From Byssochlamys sp. IMV 00236 (taxonomy: Eukaryota; Ascomycota; Eurotiomycetes; Eurotiales; Thermoascaceae), in the NCBI GenBank assembly GCA_001931875.2, contig MSJH02000804.1, positions 62,001-126,000 of the forward strand: a DNA stretch of 64,000 bases, read 5' to 3'. Below, piece after piece: positions 34,534-45,880 of this stretch. How positions within the stretch are numbered: position 1 is the stretch's first letter; every line of letters starts with the position of its first letter. Made by a program: the position numbers and the translations under genes. The notes beneath the pieces are model-generated. The model was not told the origin of the DNA. It was given only the letters and a program-made list of their open reading frames with translations, and did no database searches.

Positions 34534-35557
34534 TCATAGCGCCAAAAAGACAACTGAACTCACTGAGACTGCTATGGTGAGAGCCATGGAGAATTGTGAA
34601 CTGGGACTTGCAGCCCCAGGTTTGCGAGAGCCTTTCACTACGTTTACCGGCCGAATACAATTCAAGCTTCGAGTCCCGACTGGATTTTCCGCAACGATAT
34701 TGGTACCGTTGGGTCCGAATGCGATCAGCATCACAGGAGTGAAGCCCTCGATGTATTGATCGTAGGTACCGAAGACCGTACCCAGCTGTGACTGTGGCTC
34801 GGTGAAAGAAGTTACTGTGAAGGGCTGGTCGCCATTCACCCCACAGGTGGATGATGTCTCAAGAAGAACTGTGGACGAAGCAGCCTCTTATTAGCTTATC
34901 TACACCGTGGAGGCTAAGAATGAGTTTATTCCTGAGAAATGGACGTACCTCCCGATGACGACCGATTCAAAAGTGACCCAATACTCGCACAAGAGCCTGG
35001 AATCTTAACGGCTCCGCTGATGGAGGCGCATATTTCGTGTGAAGTGAGATCCCCGTTCCCGGCCTCTAGAACAGCGTTTCCCAGCGCTCCTTTGAGATCT
35101 CCGATGCAATTCGGTTCGAATACGCTAGCACAGTTTCCATTGTCTTCTTGCATCTGCGCGATCACAGTGGTATTTGTGAGTCCGCCGGTAAATGCTAACG
35201 CACAGAGAGTGTATGGAGCCACGCATATTGAATTGCCTTGACCAACGAACACATCGTGTGAGCTTTCGGGATAGAAGGATAGTTTTCTGCCCACTTACCC
35301 TCTAGATCGGATAACCAAATGCTCTCAGACACTGTATACTGCAAATCCGTATCTACTGATGAACCAGGTATGCGACTCGATCCGTAAGACACGCCAATGT
35401 TGAGCTCTAGGCCCGTAGGTTGGTAGCTATCCACATCTGGATCCCAGACCGTGAGAGTGGTATTAAGTCTTCCGGTCGCGTTCCATGCAGTTGTCAGACC
35501 CGTTGTCGCTAGGATTATCAGCACAGTATTATAATGCGAAATGAGTAGAGACATCAT
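34534..35557 (-). CDS. Secreted, GPI-anchored Cys-containing protein of unknown function
   Basis: Predicted cell-surface protein, 293 aa. Exons 35557-35299, 35236-34949 and 34868-34534 join in phase. N-terminal signal peptide MMSLLISHYNTVLIILATTG with cleavage near TTA-W; C-terminus has a small-residue omega region (SRKPGAASPSS) followed by a hydrophobic tail (MALTIAVSVSSVVFLAL), the layout of a GPI-attachment signal. Eight cysteines are spread through the mature part (NSICV, YTLCA, GNCAS, PNCIG, EICAS, GSCAS, STCGV, LNCIR) and several N-x-S/T sites are present. No catalytic motif is recognisable; a wall or adhesion role is a guess. Convergent with the dehalogenase-like gene (247 bp between stops). 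Confidence 0.78.
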
Positions 35558-36473
35558 GCCTTCCGCTCCGAAGACGGCTGCATTCAACCCATTCCTACAA
35601 GCATTCTTCACAAGAGGCAGGATGAGACAGCTCCCCTGATATTTATGGGGTGATCACTAAGTGTCTGCCACCGTCGTATTTTGCAGAGTGATAAGACATG
35701 AGCCTATATTGGGCGCCCGTATTTGCGAGAAGACAATTCGCTAAATTTTGCAAGCAACCCTAGCAAGTTTTAGATGGATGTTGCTTACTGGTAAGCCAGG
35801 TTGCACTGGACATAAGCGCGAGGGGATTTGCATGTTATTATTAGCCTGCAAAGGAGTCAGAATTGATGTTGTCCTAGAATTTCCGGCCTCTTGGGTCGTC
35901 TAGCTTCCCGCCACGAAGCTTGGCTTACACTAGCGAGGACAGATGTCTCAGTTGTGATACTTATTCAGTGATCCCTGTGATAAAACCAACCTCGTCCCGG
36001 CTACCCAGCAGCTAAGTATATGCAATTATGTACTGTACAAAACCTAACTTTCGTTCATCACATCAATTTTTAATTCCATCACTAGATGCGTATAATTGGC
36101 GCTACTCCGGAAGATCCGACTGCAATTACTTGAGTGTTCCTGACGTCGTCGTTGAAACTGATCAAAGTGCTGGAACAGGAATACAAGGAAAGCCCGTAAC
36201 AGATTCGCTTCGTCAAAGACAGGAACACTGACTGGTGTGGAATAATATGCAATATGGCAACTGACATTGCTCATACTAAATATTACTTTTCACGCTTCTC
36301 ACTGGCCGACAAATCCGAGGTATTCCACCCAATCGGAGCTCCTCGGCATCAACACACATCCTCGGTAATATCATATTTGGACTAAATATTATCCCTTGAC
36401 GACTCGGAAAGGCCACAACAAGAGCTAAACTATCTTTCCTAGTGAACTCACCTCGGGGAGGCGACCGTTTGAG
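35558..36473. other. Divergent promoter region of GPI protein and FarB-like regulator
   Basis: About 900 bp; no gene. Its last 160 bp contain the CCTCGG cluster listed separately. Confidence 0.5.
36315..36456. promoter_or_regulatory. Cluster of four CCTCGG motifs before the FarB-like gene
   Basis: CCGAGG at 36315-36320 (minus orientation) and CCTCGG at 36341-36346, 36360-36365 and 36451-36456. The last copy ends 17 bp before the ATG at 36474. CCTCGG is the established binding hexamer of the FarA/FarB and CTF1 fatty-acid regulators. Chance expectation for both strands in 150 bp is below 0.1. Auto-regulation is inferred. Confidence 0.6.
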
Positions 36474-38824
36474 ATGTCAGAACACCGTTCCCGAGCACCT
36501 GTCGCATGCCAGAACTGTCGTAAACGCAAAGTACGGTGCAGCGTAACCGTGACTGGACTGCCTTGCGTAGGCTGTACTCAGGATCGTATCGAGTGTACCG
36601 TTCCGCCGAGAAAACCTCACCCGTAAGATGTCTGATATAGAATAATGCCATCGAGTCTGCTGATTATTGTTAGTCCGCGACGTAACCGTTCATCTGCTGC
36701 CCGCCGTATTCCTTCAAGACAGCCCAATTCTACAGTCTCGGATGGGCTTGATAATAGGCCTCGTTCGATTGTCTCCCCGGAGTCGATCAGGAGGCTTCCA
36801 TTATTGGCTCCGAGTCAGCCCCCAATAATATCAAATAGAGATGATCGCATTAGCAACACGCTGCCTACAGAGGACCGACTCAGCGTGCAGGAAGAGGAGC
36901 GCAATGGGATGGACATTGCGACGGCAGCATTAGAGCAGCCACAGAGAGCGGGCCAAGTTCCTTTCTATCCAGGTAAGCAGCAACATCACTGTAGGAATGA
37001 AGAGACTGAGTTCGATCGCAACTAGGTGAACAGACCGGGATCACATCCGTTTTCGAGATCTGCCTACCACAACATGCTCTACCTAGGCACCTTCTGGTAC
37101 CTTTGCGTTCCTCATATACTATATCGCAAGAAGACCAGGACTACCTCAGAAGCAAAGGCGTTTATACATTACCGAGACACGACTCTTGCGAGTGTCTTTT
37201 GAATGCGTACTTGCATCATGTACACCCTATTATGCCAGTCGTTGATATCAGTGTCCTGATAAATCACCAACAAGAAGGACGCCTGGATCAATATAACCTC
37301 TTACTCCTGTGGAGCATATTTTTTGCAGGAGTCAATGTAAGTGACACAACATACTCATTTGGCTTGAATCCTCACAAAGTCTCCAGTTCGTCCCCGCACG
37401 CATTTGGGAACAAGAAGGCTATAAATCACGGAAAGAAATGAAGGCCACCATGTACTATCGGGCAAAGGTGAGCACTCCGTCTCTGTCAGAACGACAGTTG
37501 CTTGTGTGCGAATTCAACTCACTGGGTTTGTCCGTAGTGCATGTACAACATAGGGATCGAGAGAGATAAAATCGTGCAATTGCAAGCATCTCTCCTGCTG
37601 GGATTCTGGCACTCAGACTTGGATGAAATTACCCAACCTTGGTATTGGACAGGGATCGCCATCAACCTGTGTCAGATGCTGGGACTCCATCGTGATCCGG
37701 ATGCGAGTCGATACAACTCGGCGATATCGGATGAGCAACGCCGTCTATGGCGCCGTCTCTTTTGGAACTGTCTCTTCCGAGACCGCTGGTTGAGCCTGAC
37801 CCTGGGAAGGCCACTACGTATTGTTCTAAACGATTGCGATACTCCCATGCCATCAGCTTCTGATGTTCTGGATGACACCAAGAGAATTTCTCAGGTCGCG
37901 GCGAATACATATCTCCCAAGCGACTTTGCGCAATTAGCGCAATACTGGGTCAAGCTTGTACATCTCAGTAAGCTGTTGGGTGCAACATTGACGATGAATT
38001 ATCAACTCCTTGGGCCGACACCGACACTTCATCAAGTGGAAGGCCTCGAAGGCGAAATCCTGCAGTGCAAGGTTCCAGAACAATATGACCCTGGACTGAG
38101 TCGACTTGCGATCTTCTATATGTACCACGTACAGTTACATTATCAGTGAGAACCCATGGACCATTCATTACGTGACTAGCAATGACTTATTCCGCAGGGC
38201 ACTACTGATCACGTTTTACCGGCCATACATAACCAAGACCCCCGTCGGCCTCCATGATCTCCATCAGAAGGAATGGCACCACATGATACGACTAAAAGTC
38301 GAATCAGCGGCTTCGAGAACGAATTCTATTTTGGACATTATGGCCCAAGACAAGCTCCTGGAGTTTGCTTGTCCTATGACGTAAGTGATAACATTAACTC
38401 CTTCGAAGAATTTACTACGTTCTTCTGTTTGCTAAAAGTATTTGAAACCGATAGAACACCCTTATTGATGCCCGCCATGCACACACATCTCATGAATTGC
38501 AAATCTACAGATCCTCTCTCGCAGCGTTTGGGTCTCAACAAGCTTAACATGTGTATGATGGTGTTGCAGGAGCTACAGGAAACATACGTTGTAGCTTCTA
38601 TATATCGGGGCGTCTTCTCGAAAGCGATAAAACAACTATGCCCGGAATACGCGTCAAGTATTCCCGAAGATGTCATTCGACCACCCACAGCGGAATATGC
38701 ATCTGCAGAGGCAAGGAATGACGACGGGGAAGTCATAGATACGATGATTTCTGATGATCTTATTGATTCACTCATGGACGAGGCATCTATATTTAGTTTA
38801 TGGGAAAGCTGGAGTCGGATGTAA
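36474..38824 (+). CDS. Zn2Cys6 regulator, FarB / cutinase transcription factor 1-beta type
   Basis: Nuclear regulator, 666 aa, of the CTF1-beta/FarB branch that controls cutinase and fatty-acid catabolism genes (family knowledge). Seven exons: 36474-36622, 36674-36972, 37026-37336, 37387-37467, 37538-38145, 38198-38380 and 38455-38824; all phases close. Zinc cluster C12, C15, C22, C31, C34, C41 (CX2CX6CX8CX2CX6C) in the context SRAPVACQNCRKRKVRC and TGLPCVGCTQDRIECTVPPRK, which is the CTF1-beta look. After a Ser/Arg linker come GEQTGITSVFEICLPQ and HLLVPLRSSYTISQEDQDYL (about 150-190), then the fungal-specific domain with YLHHVHPIMPVVDI and LGLHRDPDASRY. The C-terminus contains CKSTDPLSQRLGLNKL. 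Exon 3 starts at an acceptor (CTAG) just upstream of an apparent stop in the unspliced frame. Four CCTCGG copies lie directly in front of it. Confidence 0.9.
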
Positions 38825-39000
38825 CATAGAGTAGATATTTACTTGGTATTCAGACGGCTCATGATTAGAAGGCCTTTTACGTACAATAAATGACACAAGA
38901 TAATCTCACAAAATAATCTAGAGAAACCGACTAGGATGAGAAAGAGAAAATACCATATATTTGCTATGTCTCTATAATAACAATACAAGTCGGCCGCCCT

Positions 39001-40940
39001 CTACAAAAGAGCGATACCGGTGAAGGCCCTGTAATCATCTGAATATATCTTCTCCTTAGCCCCGCCATCCAGATGGTACCTGTAAATGTTTCCACCAAGA
39101 TCCGTCAAATAGATACAACGGTTTTCGTGGTCCAGCTTCAGTCCGATTGCCTCTTTCATGTGCCGTGTGATAACCTCGTATTTCTGTGATGAAGAGATAC
39201 CTATCAGCGAGCCATCGGCGTCCAGCTTCGTTCTATACAAAGCATTGCCCAAAGGGACTTCTCCACGATCGGTCCAGTAGAGTGTGCGAGACTCCTCGTC
39301 TACTTCGAGATCAATGGGTTCCGGAAGCCCACTAAGGATGCATTCGATGTCACTTCGCGATGATGCTGCCTGGTTTGAAGGAGTTTCGATATTCGCAGAG
39401 AATATACGACCTTTTCCGGATTTGGAAAATCCCTTCTGAGTCCAGTAGAACTTTCCCAGCTTCGGTGCCACAGCGACGCCTACGCACCACTTCCGTCCAT
39501 CGTTGCGCTCTTCGTCGTTCTCCCAGTCTCCATTCTTGATCAAAGTTTCCAGGTTGGAGCCGTCGTAATTGCAGCGGAAAACCCGTAGCCCTTCACGGTC
39601 ACAGAAGTAAATCTTCTTTGCGGTTCTATCCAAAGCCAATTGTTTTGGTGTATTAGCTCCACCAGGGGCAACGATAGTCTTGATATCAGTGCCATCCACA
39701 CCAGCGGAGTACACAGTTCCATCGTTATTTCCTGGGACGCCCATGCATGTCCAAAACATGCGTCCACTCTCATAGTCAACGTCAATTCCATCTGGTAGAG
39801 ACTGGTTCTTAGCAAGAACGCGTTGTATTTTGCCATCTGTGCTCAGCTCCAGGATCTCTCCAGATGTAGTCGTTGGTTTTTCTGCGGATAGCCCGATATC
39901 CAAGGCTATTATCCTACGGCCTGCTGTGGACGCATCCTTTCCTTCTGGGGGATATAGGCCACCCTTCGAGCATTTCGCACCGAGTTTTCCGTTGTCGAGA
40001 TAGTTATTCCGCAGAAAGTCGACTGTCTTTTCTGGTGAAAGGCCACGCTCATCAATGTAGTGTTGCTCAATAAAGGCAACAGTGTCAAGTCCGACATCTA
40101 GGCGATTGCATGTTAGAGAGAAAATCGTGTCATTCTTCCATGAAATCGACCACTTACTGTCCATCATGCGACAGGGGATTACTCCGCTCTTAATGAACAT
40201 CTCTGTCCACATTGAGTCGATCTCTTCTGGAACAGAGACCCCCTCAGCCAGGATCGTCAATATCTCGCGCTTGACGGCCGCCCATATCCGATTGAAGATG
40301 AAGCCAGTGGACTCCTTCCTAGCGACATAAGGCAGAGTTGCAGCTTCTTTCGACCGTTGAACCAGGAACGTAATTATATCCTCGGCAGTATGTCCGTCAG
40401 TCATAAGTTCCACGATCATACACTGAGGAGGCATATAGTAATGCATATTCAGTATGCGAACTCTGGCTTCGGCGGGAACCTTCTCCAGCATCTCCGATGA
40501 CTTATAAGAGGAAGAATTGGATGCAAGAATACAGTCTGTCGGAGCAACAGCTGCGAGCTCTGCAAAGGTGTCTATCTTCAAGTTGATTTTCTCGGGAATG
40601 GCTTCGATAACAAGCCATGCGTTTTTCACCGCATCCTGTAGCGCATCGTATGCTTGAGTGGTACCGGGGGCTTTTTGTGTCTTCTTTGCGTAAGAATTCA
40701 CATTTTCTTCAATGTAGGCGATGGCGTCGGCGCGTTGCTGGGAACTCGGGTCACGAATGTTAACATCATATCCTGCAGATGCCCAGATGCATCCTGTATA
40801 TGAAATTTAAATTAGTATATTTCGTTTCGACACCCAGCCATGATTATTTGAGACATACCAATCCGGCGCCCGAGAACACCACCCCCAAGGACCGCAACGG
40901 GGCGTTTGCGGTAGTCGGACGGTGGTTGCCAGGATGCCAT
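39001..40940 (-). CDS. 3-hydroxyacyl-CoA dehydrogenase fused to a YWTD-like beta-propeller
   Basis: 604 aa, three exons: 40940-40859, 40793-40158 and 40097-39001. N-terminal half: NAD-dependent L-3-hydroxyacyl-CoA dehydrogenase with GGGVLG at 19-24, ASNSSSY near 118-124 and the catalytic His/Glu pair in LNMHYYMPPQCMIVELM (about 145 and 156), then the C-terminal HCDH helix domain (STGFIFNRIW; MMDNVGLDTVAF). The second intron (40157-40098) is exactly 60 nt with no stop, so unspliced reading adds 20 false residues; splicing restores MMD-NVGLDT. C-terminal half from about 300: repeated blades such as GIDVDYESGRMFWTCMG, QLALDRTAKKIYFCDREG, LEVDEESRTLYWTDRGE and LKLDHENRCIYLTDLGG, i.e. YWTD/SMP-30-like. 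No crotonase domain and no peroxisomal SKL-type end (ends IALL). It is convergent with the FarB-like gene. Confidence 0.88.
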
Positions 40941-41492
40941 TCTGTTTAGACTATATATGCTGAGCAGGACAGGGTTGCTTTCCTTGATAAGTCGATACTG
41001 AGATTGAGTGTAATGCCGTGTTGAGCCACAACCAACCGGGAAGACGAGCTGGCGCCGTGTACTCTTTTATACACTTCCTACGCAATTCGATATAGTTCCT
41101 ACGGCTACCTTGCACACTGCCCGAGAATCTCCGGGACGGGCGGCATTATGGAGAGAATGACAAATCCCGGAAGCTCGGCCATTAACCTATGGATATTTAT
41201 GCTCGGATCTGGCTCTCCGTGGCAAATGAATAACTGGCTGTTGTGGCCTGTAAACCGATCATAGAGCGAAAACGTGGACAGAACATCGGGTACCTGAACC
41301 ACGGCAAACCGGGCCCACTATCAGATCGGTTCGGCAGTCAATGATACTCGGCCCGGTTTCTAGGTCTGCCATTGAGTTCCAATTGGCTTCAATTCTGGCT
41401 GAGGTTACTTTGAAACAGGCTTCATATCGCTCACCGAAGACCAACCGGTTCCCCCAGCGAACGTAATTTACTAGCAACACAAAAACAAAAAA

Positions 41493-41523
<31 letters not shown>

Positions 41524-41826
41524 CAAGTATGTCAAGTAGTCTGCGGATAGTTATGTAGATTGTAAGTTGTGCATGGTAATCTCTGACGATCTTTCGCATA
41601 ACGTGCTAGAGGACTTCTTAGCTATGTGCTGACAATGTCCAACTTCTTCTCCTTTTTCTATTTGGGATAGAATCTAGTCCTTGGCAGAGGCCGCTCAAGA
41701 AATGAGGACATGGAGAAGTAACCAGTAGTAGTTGAGTCTATTCTAATTCTATCAAAGTCCAAAGTTGAAAAAAAGGTGACAACAACCGAAGCACTCAACA
41801 AGTTCCAAAACACATTGCATGCAACT
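40941..41826. other. Intergenic region, HCDH-propeller to cytochrome b5 reductase
   Basis: About 890 bp, no gene. Promoter of the HCDH-propeller gene; no CCTCGG was seen in it. Contains the microsatellite at 41487-41522. Confidence 0.5.
41487..41522. repeat. Poly-A plus (AG)n microsatellite
   Basis: A run of 15 A (41487-41501) followed directly by about 11 AG units to 41522. Simple repeat; likely length-variable. Confidence 0.9.
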
Positions 41827-43270
41827 CTAGAAGCAGAAAATTTGATCGCTCATTTTTGACACACTCCCTGGGGCTTGGAAACCCATGTTTATCAATGCTT
41901 TCTTCGAAGCATTTACCATCCCCGGAGGTCCGCACAGCATGATTTTGGTATCCATAGATGGTTTGGGTAATTTAGCCGCCATCACATCAGCCGTAACAAA
42001 TCCTTTTCCATAGGCCCATTTCTGAGGGGGGTTGTCCAACATGTACCAAATCTTGAAGTTCCTCGGGTAGTGGCGAGCGAAGAATTCCAACTCTTTCCTT
42101 AGGAGGATATCCTCTTCAGACCGGTTGGCATAGATCAGACTTACTTGTGTTAGGTCGGTCTCATCCTCACAGATCGCCCGAATAAGTTGATACATTGGTG
42201 TAATTCCAGTACCTCCGGCGATCATTCCTATTTGTTTGCAGAGGCCAGAATGATACTTCATCGCACCCTTCGGGCCTCGAAATAGGACCTTGTCGCCAAC
42301 CTCCAGATTTGCGAGATACTGGCCCGTGAGAACGCCATCTGGGTAGCACTTGATGACTAGCTCAAGCTTGCCTAAGTCGGTATTGTTCGACGTCGGGGTG
42401 TAAGAACGAGAGACAGCTGCCCCATTGATAGTAGCTTTGATGGCAACGTGCTGGCCGATAGGAATGCCAATTACGTCCGTTGGGTTGGGTAGTTGGAAGA
42501 CAAAGCGGAAAACATTCGGCGATAGCTTGTCCTTCTTAATTAGAGGAAGACTTTTGTATTCCTTGGGTTCGAGGAAACCTCTCGCAAGATTGGGGTTGAG
42601 CTTAGCGATCTTGCGACTTTTAACATGTGGAGGGTATCTTTCGAAACCAGCCTCGATATGAAGGACCTTCGACAGCTGGACTCCTATCATTCCTCCGGCA
42701 GCTGCACATAAAGCTGTAGCGCTGATGAAGCCGTTCGAGAACCCTCCGCGTGGAAGTTGGATCTCTGGCAGATCCTTAAGCCACACCTTGGGAAGTCGGG
42801 CGAGTTTGTCGGGAAGGTCGATGTAGCTTCGGGAGAAAAACAGCAGTGATGCCAAACCACCAAGAGAGGTGATAATGGCAATATTTCCCAACATGGAGGA
42901 TTTGGTTGTTGGGAGAGGTGCGCTTTGTGGAATCACACGGACAGCTTTCGGGCGAACAACCTCCTGGGAATCCTTTAAGGTGCCAATCAAGTATTGTTCG
43001 AGGATCTCACTGGCATCCTCTGAGTGTCCGACGTCTTCGAAGGCTCCCGTTGCGTCCGTTCCGCCGACGTCGATGAGGAGGTCTTGTCCTCCAGGATGGT
43101 CTTGGATGTACTTCGTAATGTCATAGACTGGAGTGACTGAGATGAGGGAAATGAAACGGAAGTGCCCTTTGCTCACTAGACTCACCTTTGCCATGAATGG
43201 CGACCCAAAGGTCACTTTTTGTGTTGTGACCTTCAATGTCTTTAAGAGAAAACTCCCGTGTCGATGCCAT
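41827..43270 (-). CDS. Cytochrome b5 / NADH-cytochrome b5 reductase fusion
   Basis: 461-aa membrane electron-transfer protein. Exon 1 43270-43186, exon 2 43127-41827. The cytochrome b5 domain begins MASTREFSLKDIEGHNTKSD and holds the heme ligands His39 (HPGG) and His63 (VGHSEDA). Hydrophobic segments follow (around 120-140 and 175-195). The C-terminal ferredoxin-reductase module shows RSYTPTSNN (FAD), GPKGAMKYHSG, GGTGITPMYQLI (NADH) and CGPPGM. Intron 1 is 58 bp and its donor-to-acceptor part can also be read open, so the 5' end is easily mis-called as a longer single-exon protein starting near 43365; splicing restores LWVAIHGK-VYDITKYI, the standard b5 sequence. It is divergent from the P450, for which it is a natural electron donor. 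The shared promoter has four CCTCGG copies. Confidence 0.93.
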
Positions 43271-44036
43271 TTTGAGATGTAGTTGTACCCCTTCGTATAG
43301 CTGACAGAAAAATCGATTGGTACAGAGTACTGTATACGCAAGAGAAACGATAAGAGCTCAAGCAATTTTATGTTGTCACCTTGGGGAAATATACTAACAT
43401 ATCAAGTCAGGGAAGCGAGTAGAGACGGCGTGGGGTGGTGACAAGGATATCGTTTTATGTTTCCGTCAGTAGGTATGCATATACCTCGCAATTTCCCGCC
43501 ACACACATGTTCTCCTTTTCTGCTCTTATCTCTTGCCCCTACGAAAGCATCTAGATCTGCTCACTAAACCACAAAAATAGCTCACTTCGTTTCCACCGTT
43601 ATATGTCACCTCGGCAAGCAAAGCGTCACTAAATTAAGGAGGCTGTGATATGTCGCAGCCCCTGCAGCAAGCCGAAGAAGCCGAGGAAGCCGAGGAATTG
43701 GATGTCGATTATCCAATCGGGATATGTATATGCAGCGCACTGTGGCCAACCAAATCCTCGGCATCTCTTTTTAACCGATGGATACCCCGTCGATCATCCG
43801 GCATCCCGATCATAGTCGTATCCGATTGGGTTTGACACTTATTTCAAGGTACAACATCGCGGCAAAGCAATATCTAAGCTGAGAGAGTTGTGGGGCATGT
43901 CATATACATATTCCCTGGTCATTAAAAGGCGCTATCACTATATAACTCCATAGCTACGCCGGAGAGTGTGGCCAGACATGACCTAGTCAGTCACATCAAT
44001 TGAACTGTGTTTTCGCAATTAACAAAGTCTAAGATC
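43271..44036. promoter_or_regulatory. Bidirectional promoter of b5-reductase and P450
   Basis: 766 bp between two divergent starts, with no gene. Contains the CCTCGG cluster at 43609-43761. Confidence 0.6.
43609..43761. promoter_or_regulatory. Cluster of four CCTCGG motifs, P450/b5-reductase promoter
   Basis: CCTCGG at 43609-43614 and 43756-43761; the reverse form CCGAGG at 43681-43686 and 43690-43695, nine bases apart. Chance expectation over this span is below 0.1 for both strands. The hexamer is that of FarA/FarB/CTF1; a gene of this type lies 7 kb to the left. Fatty-acid-responsive control of the pair is an inference. Confidence 0.6.
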
Positions 44037-45880
44037 ATGCCTGGTCTTCAATTCCCTACAAAGCAATTCTACCTCCTTGGTGAGGAAATCTCATCTGCAA
44101 AGGAACTGGACCTAGACCCTTCGTTGAATATCGATGGACTCCAACACTTAATCGCGGCTCACTTCGCTATTGTTGAACCGACAGGTCAGTAATTTTGTGT
44201 TTTTCTTCATTCTTTCTTCAGCAATATACCCATGACTGGTTCCTTTCTGACAACATGATACTGACGCATGACTGGTCAGGAATTGGTTTTCAGACAAAAG
44301 ATTCCACCCTCGCGGATATCGCCGATATTATCGCCTCTGACGGCCCAGTCGCAATAACAATCGATGGGCATGCGGTTAGAGAACCCCCGGGCCCGAAGGG
44401 TCTACCGTTCGTGGGAAACTTCTTGCAAGTGTACCCGGACCACCTGGGTAACCATCAGCGTCTGTTCGAACAATACGGACCGGTCATCAAGACGAATAAC
44501 ATGGGCCGTGTTACTTATCAGACAAATGACCCGACAATCTCCGCGATCGCTTTATCGGAGAGCGACTTCTTTACCAAGGGCATCAATGAAGCGCATCCTC
44601 TCTTCGGCCTGAAGACGCCAGAGGCTGGAATCTTCCTCGGTGATACCGATACGCCGGAGTGGAGAGTTGCCCATAAATTTATACCACCCGCTCTCGGGCC
44701 TAAGGCTGTCCGTCATTATGCGCCCACTATGCAGAAGACGGTTGAAGATTCTTTCAAGGTCTTTGACGCGCTTGACGAACAGGGTGAAGCTTGGAACGTC
44801 TACCAGTACATGTTGAAGCTCGGCTCGCAGGCTGTCGGCAAGCTTACGCTGGGCATAGATTTCAACCACTTTACGCACCCAGATGCGCCACTTCATGAAA
44901 TGGTCCATCTGATTGCTGAGCTATTATCTCTGAATAAAAAGGTCACCTCAAAGGGTGACTGGTATGCCGCTTTGCCTTTTGGTGACCCGAAACGACTTAG
45001 GGCTACCAAGCGGCGCATTGAGGAAATGGTGGATGATTCAATTCGAAAAGCTGCGAGTGGCGGAGTAGAAGACCTTCCCTTACAAGAGGCTGCATTGCTA
45101 GCTGCAAACATGGTCGGTAAGTGATTCTGAATCAGAGTATATCCTTTCCAAAAAGCTTATGACTATGGAGACTACGCGATACGTGCCACGGACAACAAAG
45201 GCGAAAAGCTTCCCAAGGAGAGCTTAGTCTGGGCCCTTACAGTTGCGACTGGTGCGGGTTTTACAACAACTAGCTCTCTCCTCTCATGGCTTATCTACGG
45301 TCTTACTACCTATCCTGGGATGCAGGAACGCCTTCTCCAGGAACTCATCGACAACGATATTGATGAGAACACTGAGATCACCGCTGATGTTACCGACCGT
45401 TTAAGCTTCTTAGACAAATACATCAAAGAGACACAGCGTCGTCACAACCCCTCCTACCAGCCAGGACGAACTGCAAAAGTCGATCTTGTTCTTCCAGGAG
45501 GCTACAAATTGGCCAAAGACTCGATTTTGATTCCAGCGCTACATCACATCCATAACAACCCCCAACACTGGGACAACCCCGGCCGCTTCGATCCGGACCG
45601 ATGGGACACTCCTGCAGTCAAGAACAGACACAAGGCTGCTTATATACCATTTGCAACGGGACAACGTATGTGCATAGGATTCAACTTTGCACTGCAGGAG
45701 ATCAAGGTCTTCCTTCCGAAGCTCGTATACCGGTACAAGTTTACTCGAGAAGGGGATGGCATTATTGAGTATGATCCCATGTTCCAGCTCATCAGACCGA
45801 ACAATCTCTATGTACGTGCAGAGAGAAGAGTCAAGTGGCCGCCGAAGAGTAACGCTGCGGTTGGAAAGACTCTTTCCTGA
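44037..45880 (+). CDS. Cytochrome P450 with unusual N-terminal domain
   Basis: Heme monooxygenase, 569 aa. Exons 44037-44184, 44280-45116 and 45156-45880 join in phase. P450 hallmarks: hinge REPPGPKGLPFVGN (83-96), I-helix ATGAGFTTTSSLL (oxygen-binding AGxxTT, about 356-368), ExxR as ETQR (420-423), and the heme loop FATGQRMCIG with Cys501 (usual FGxGxRxCxG, here Ala and Thr in the first positions). Instead of a membrane anchor, residues 1-82 form a soluble-looking, mixed alpha/beta segment (QFYLLGEEISSAKELDLDP, HLIAAHFAIVEPTG, DIIASDGPVAITIDGHAV). I do not recognise the CYP family. It shares a promoter with a b5/b5-reductase fusion, the likely redox partner. Fatty-acid or lipid substrate is suggested only by the CCTCGG motifs. 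Confidence 0.9.

Noticed and set aside
43128..43365. Longer single-exon start for the b5-reductase near 43365
   Set aside because: Reads through intron 1 and loses the cytochrome b5 N-terminus; the spliced model from 43270 gives the standard b5 sequence.
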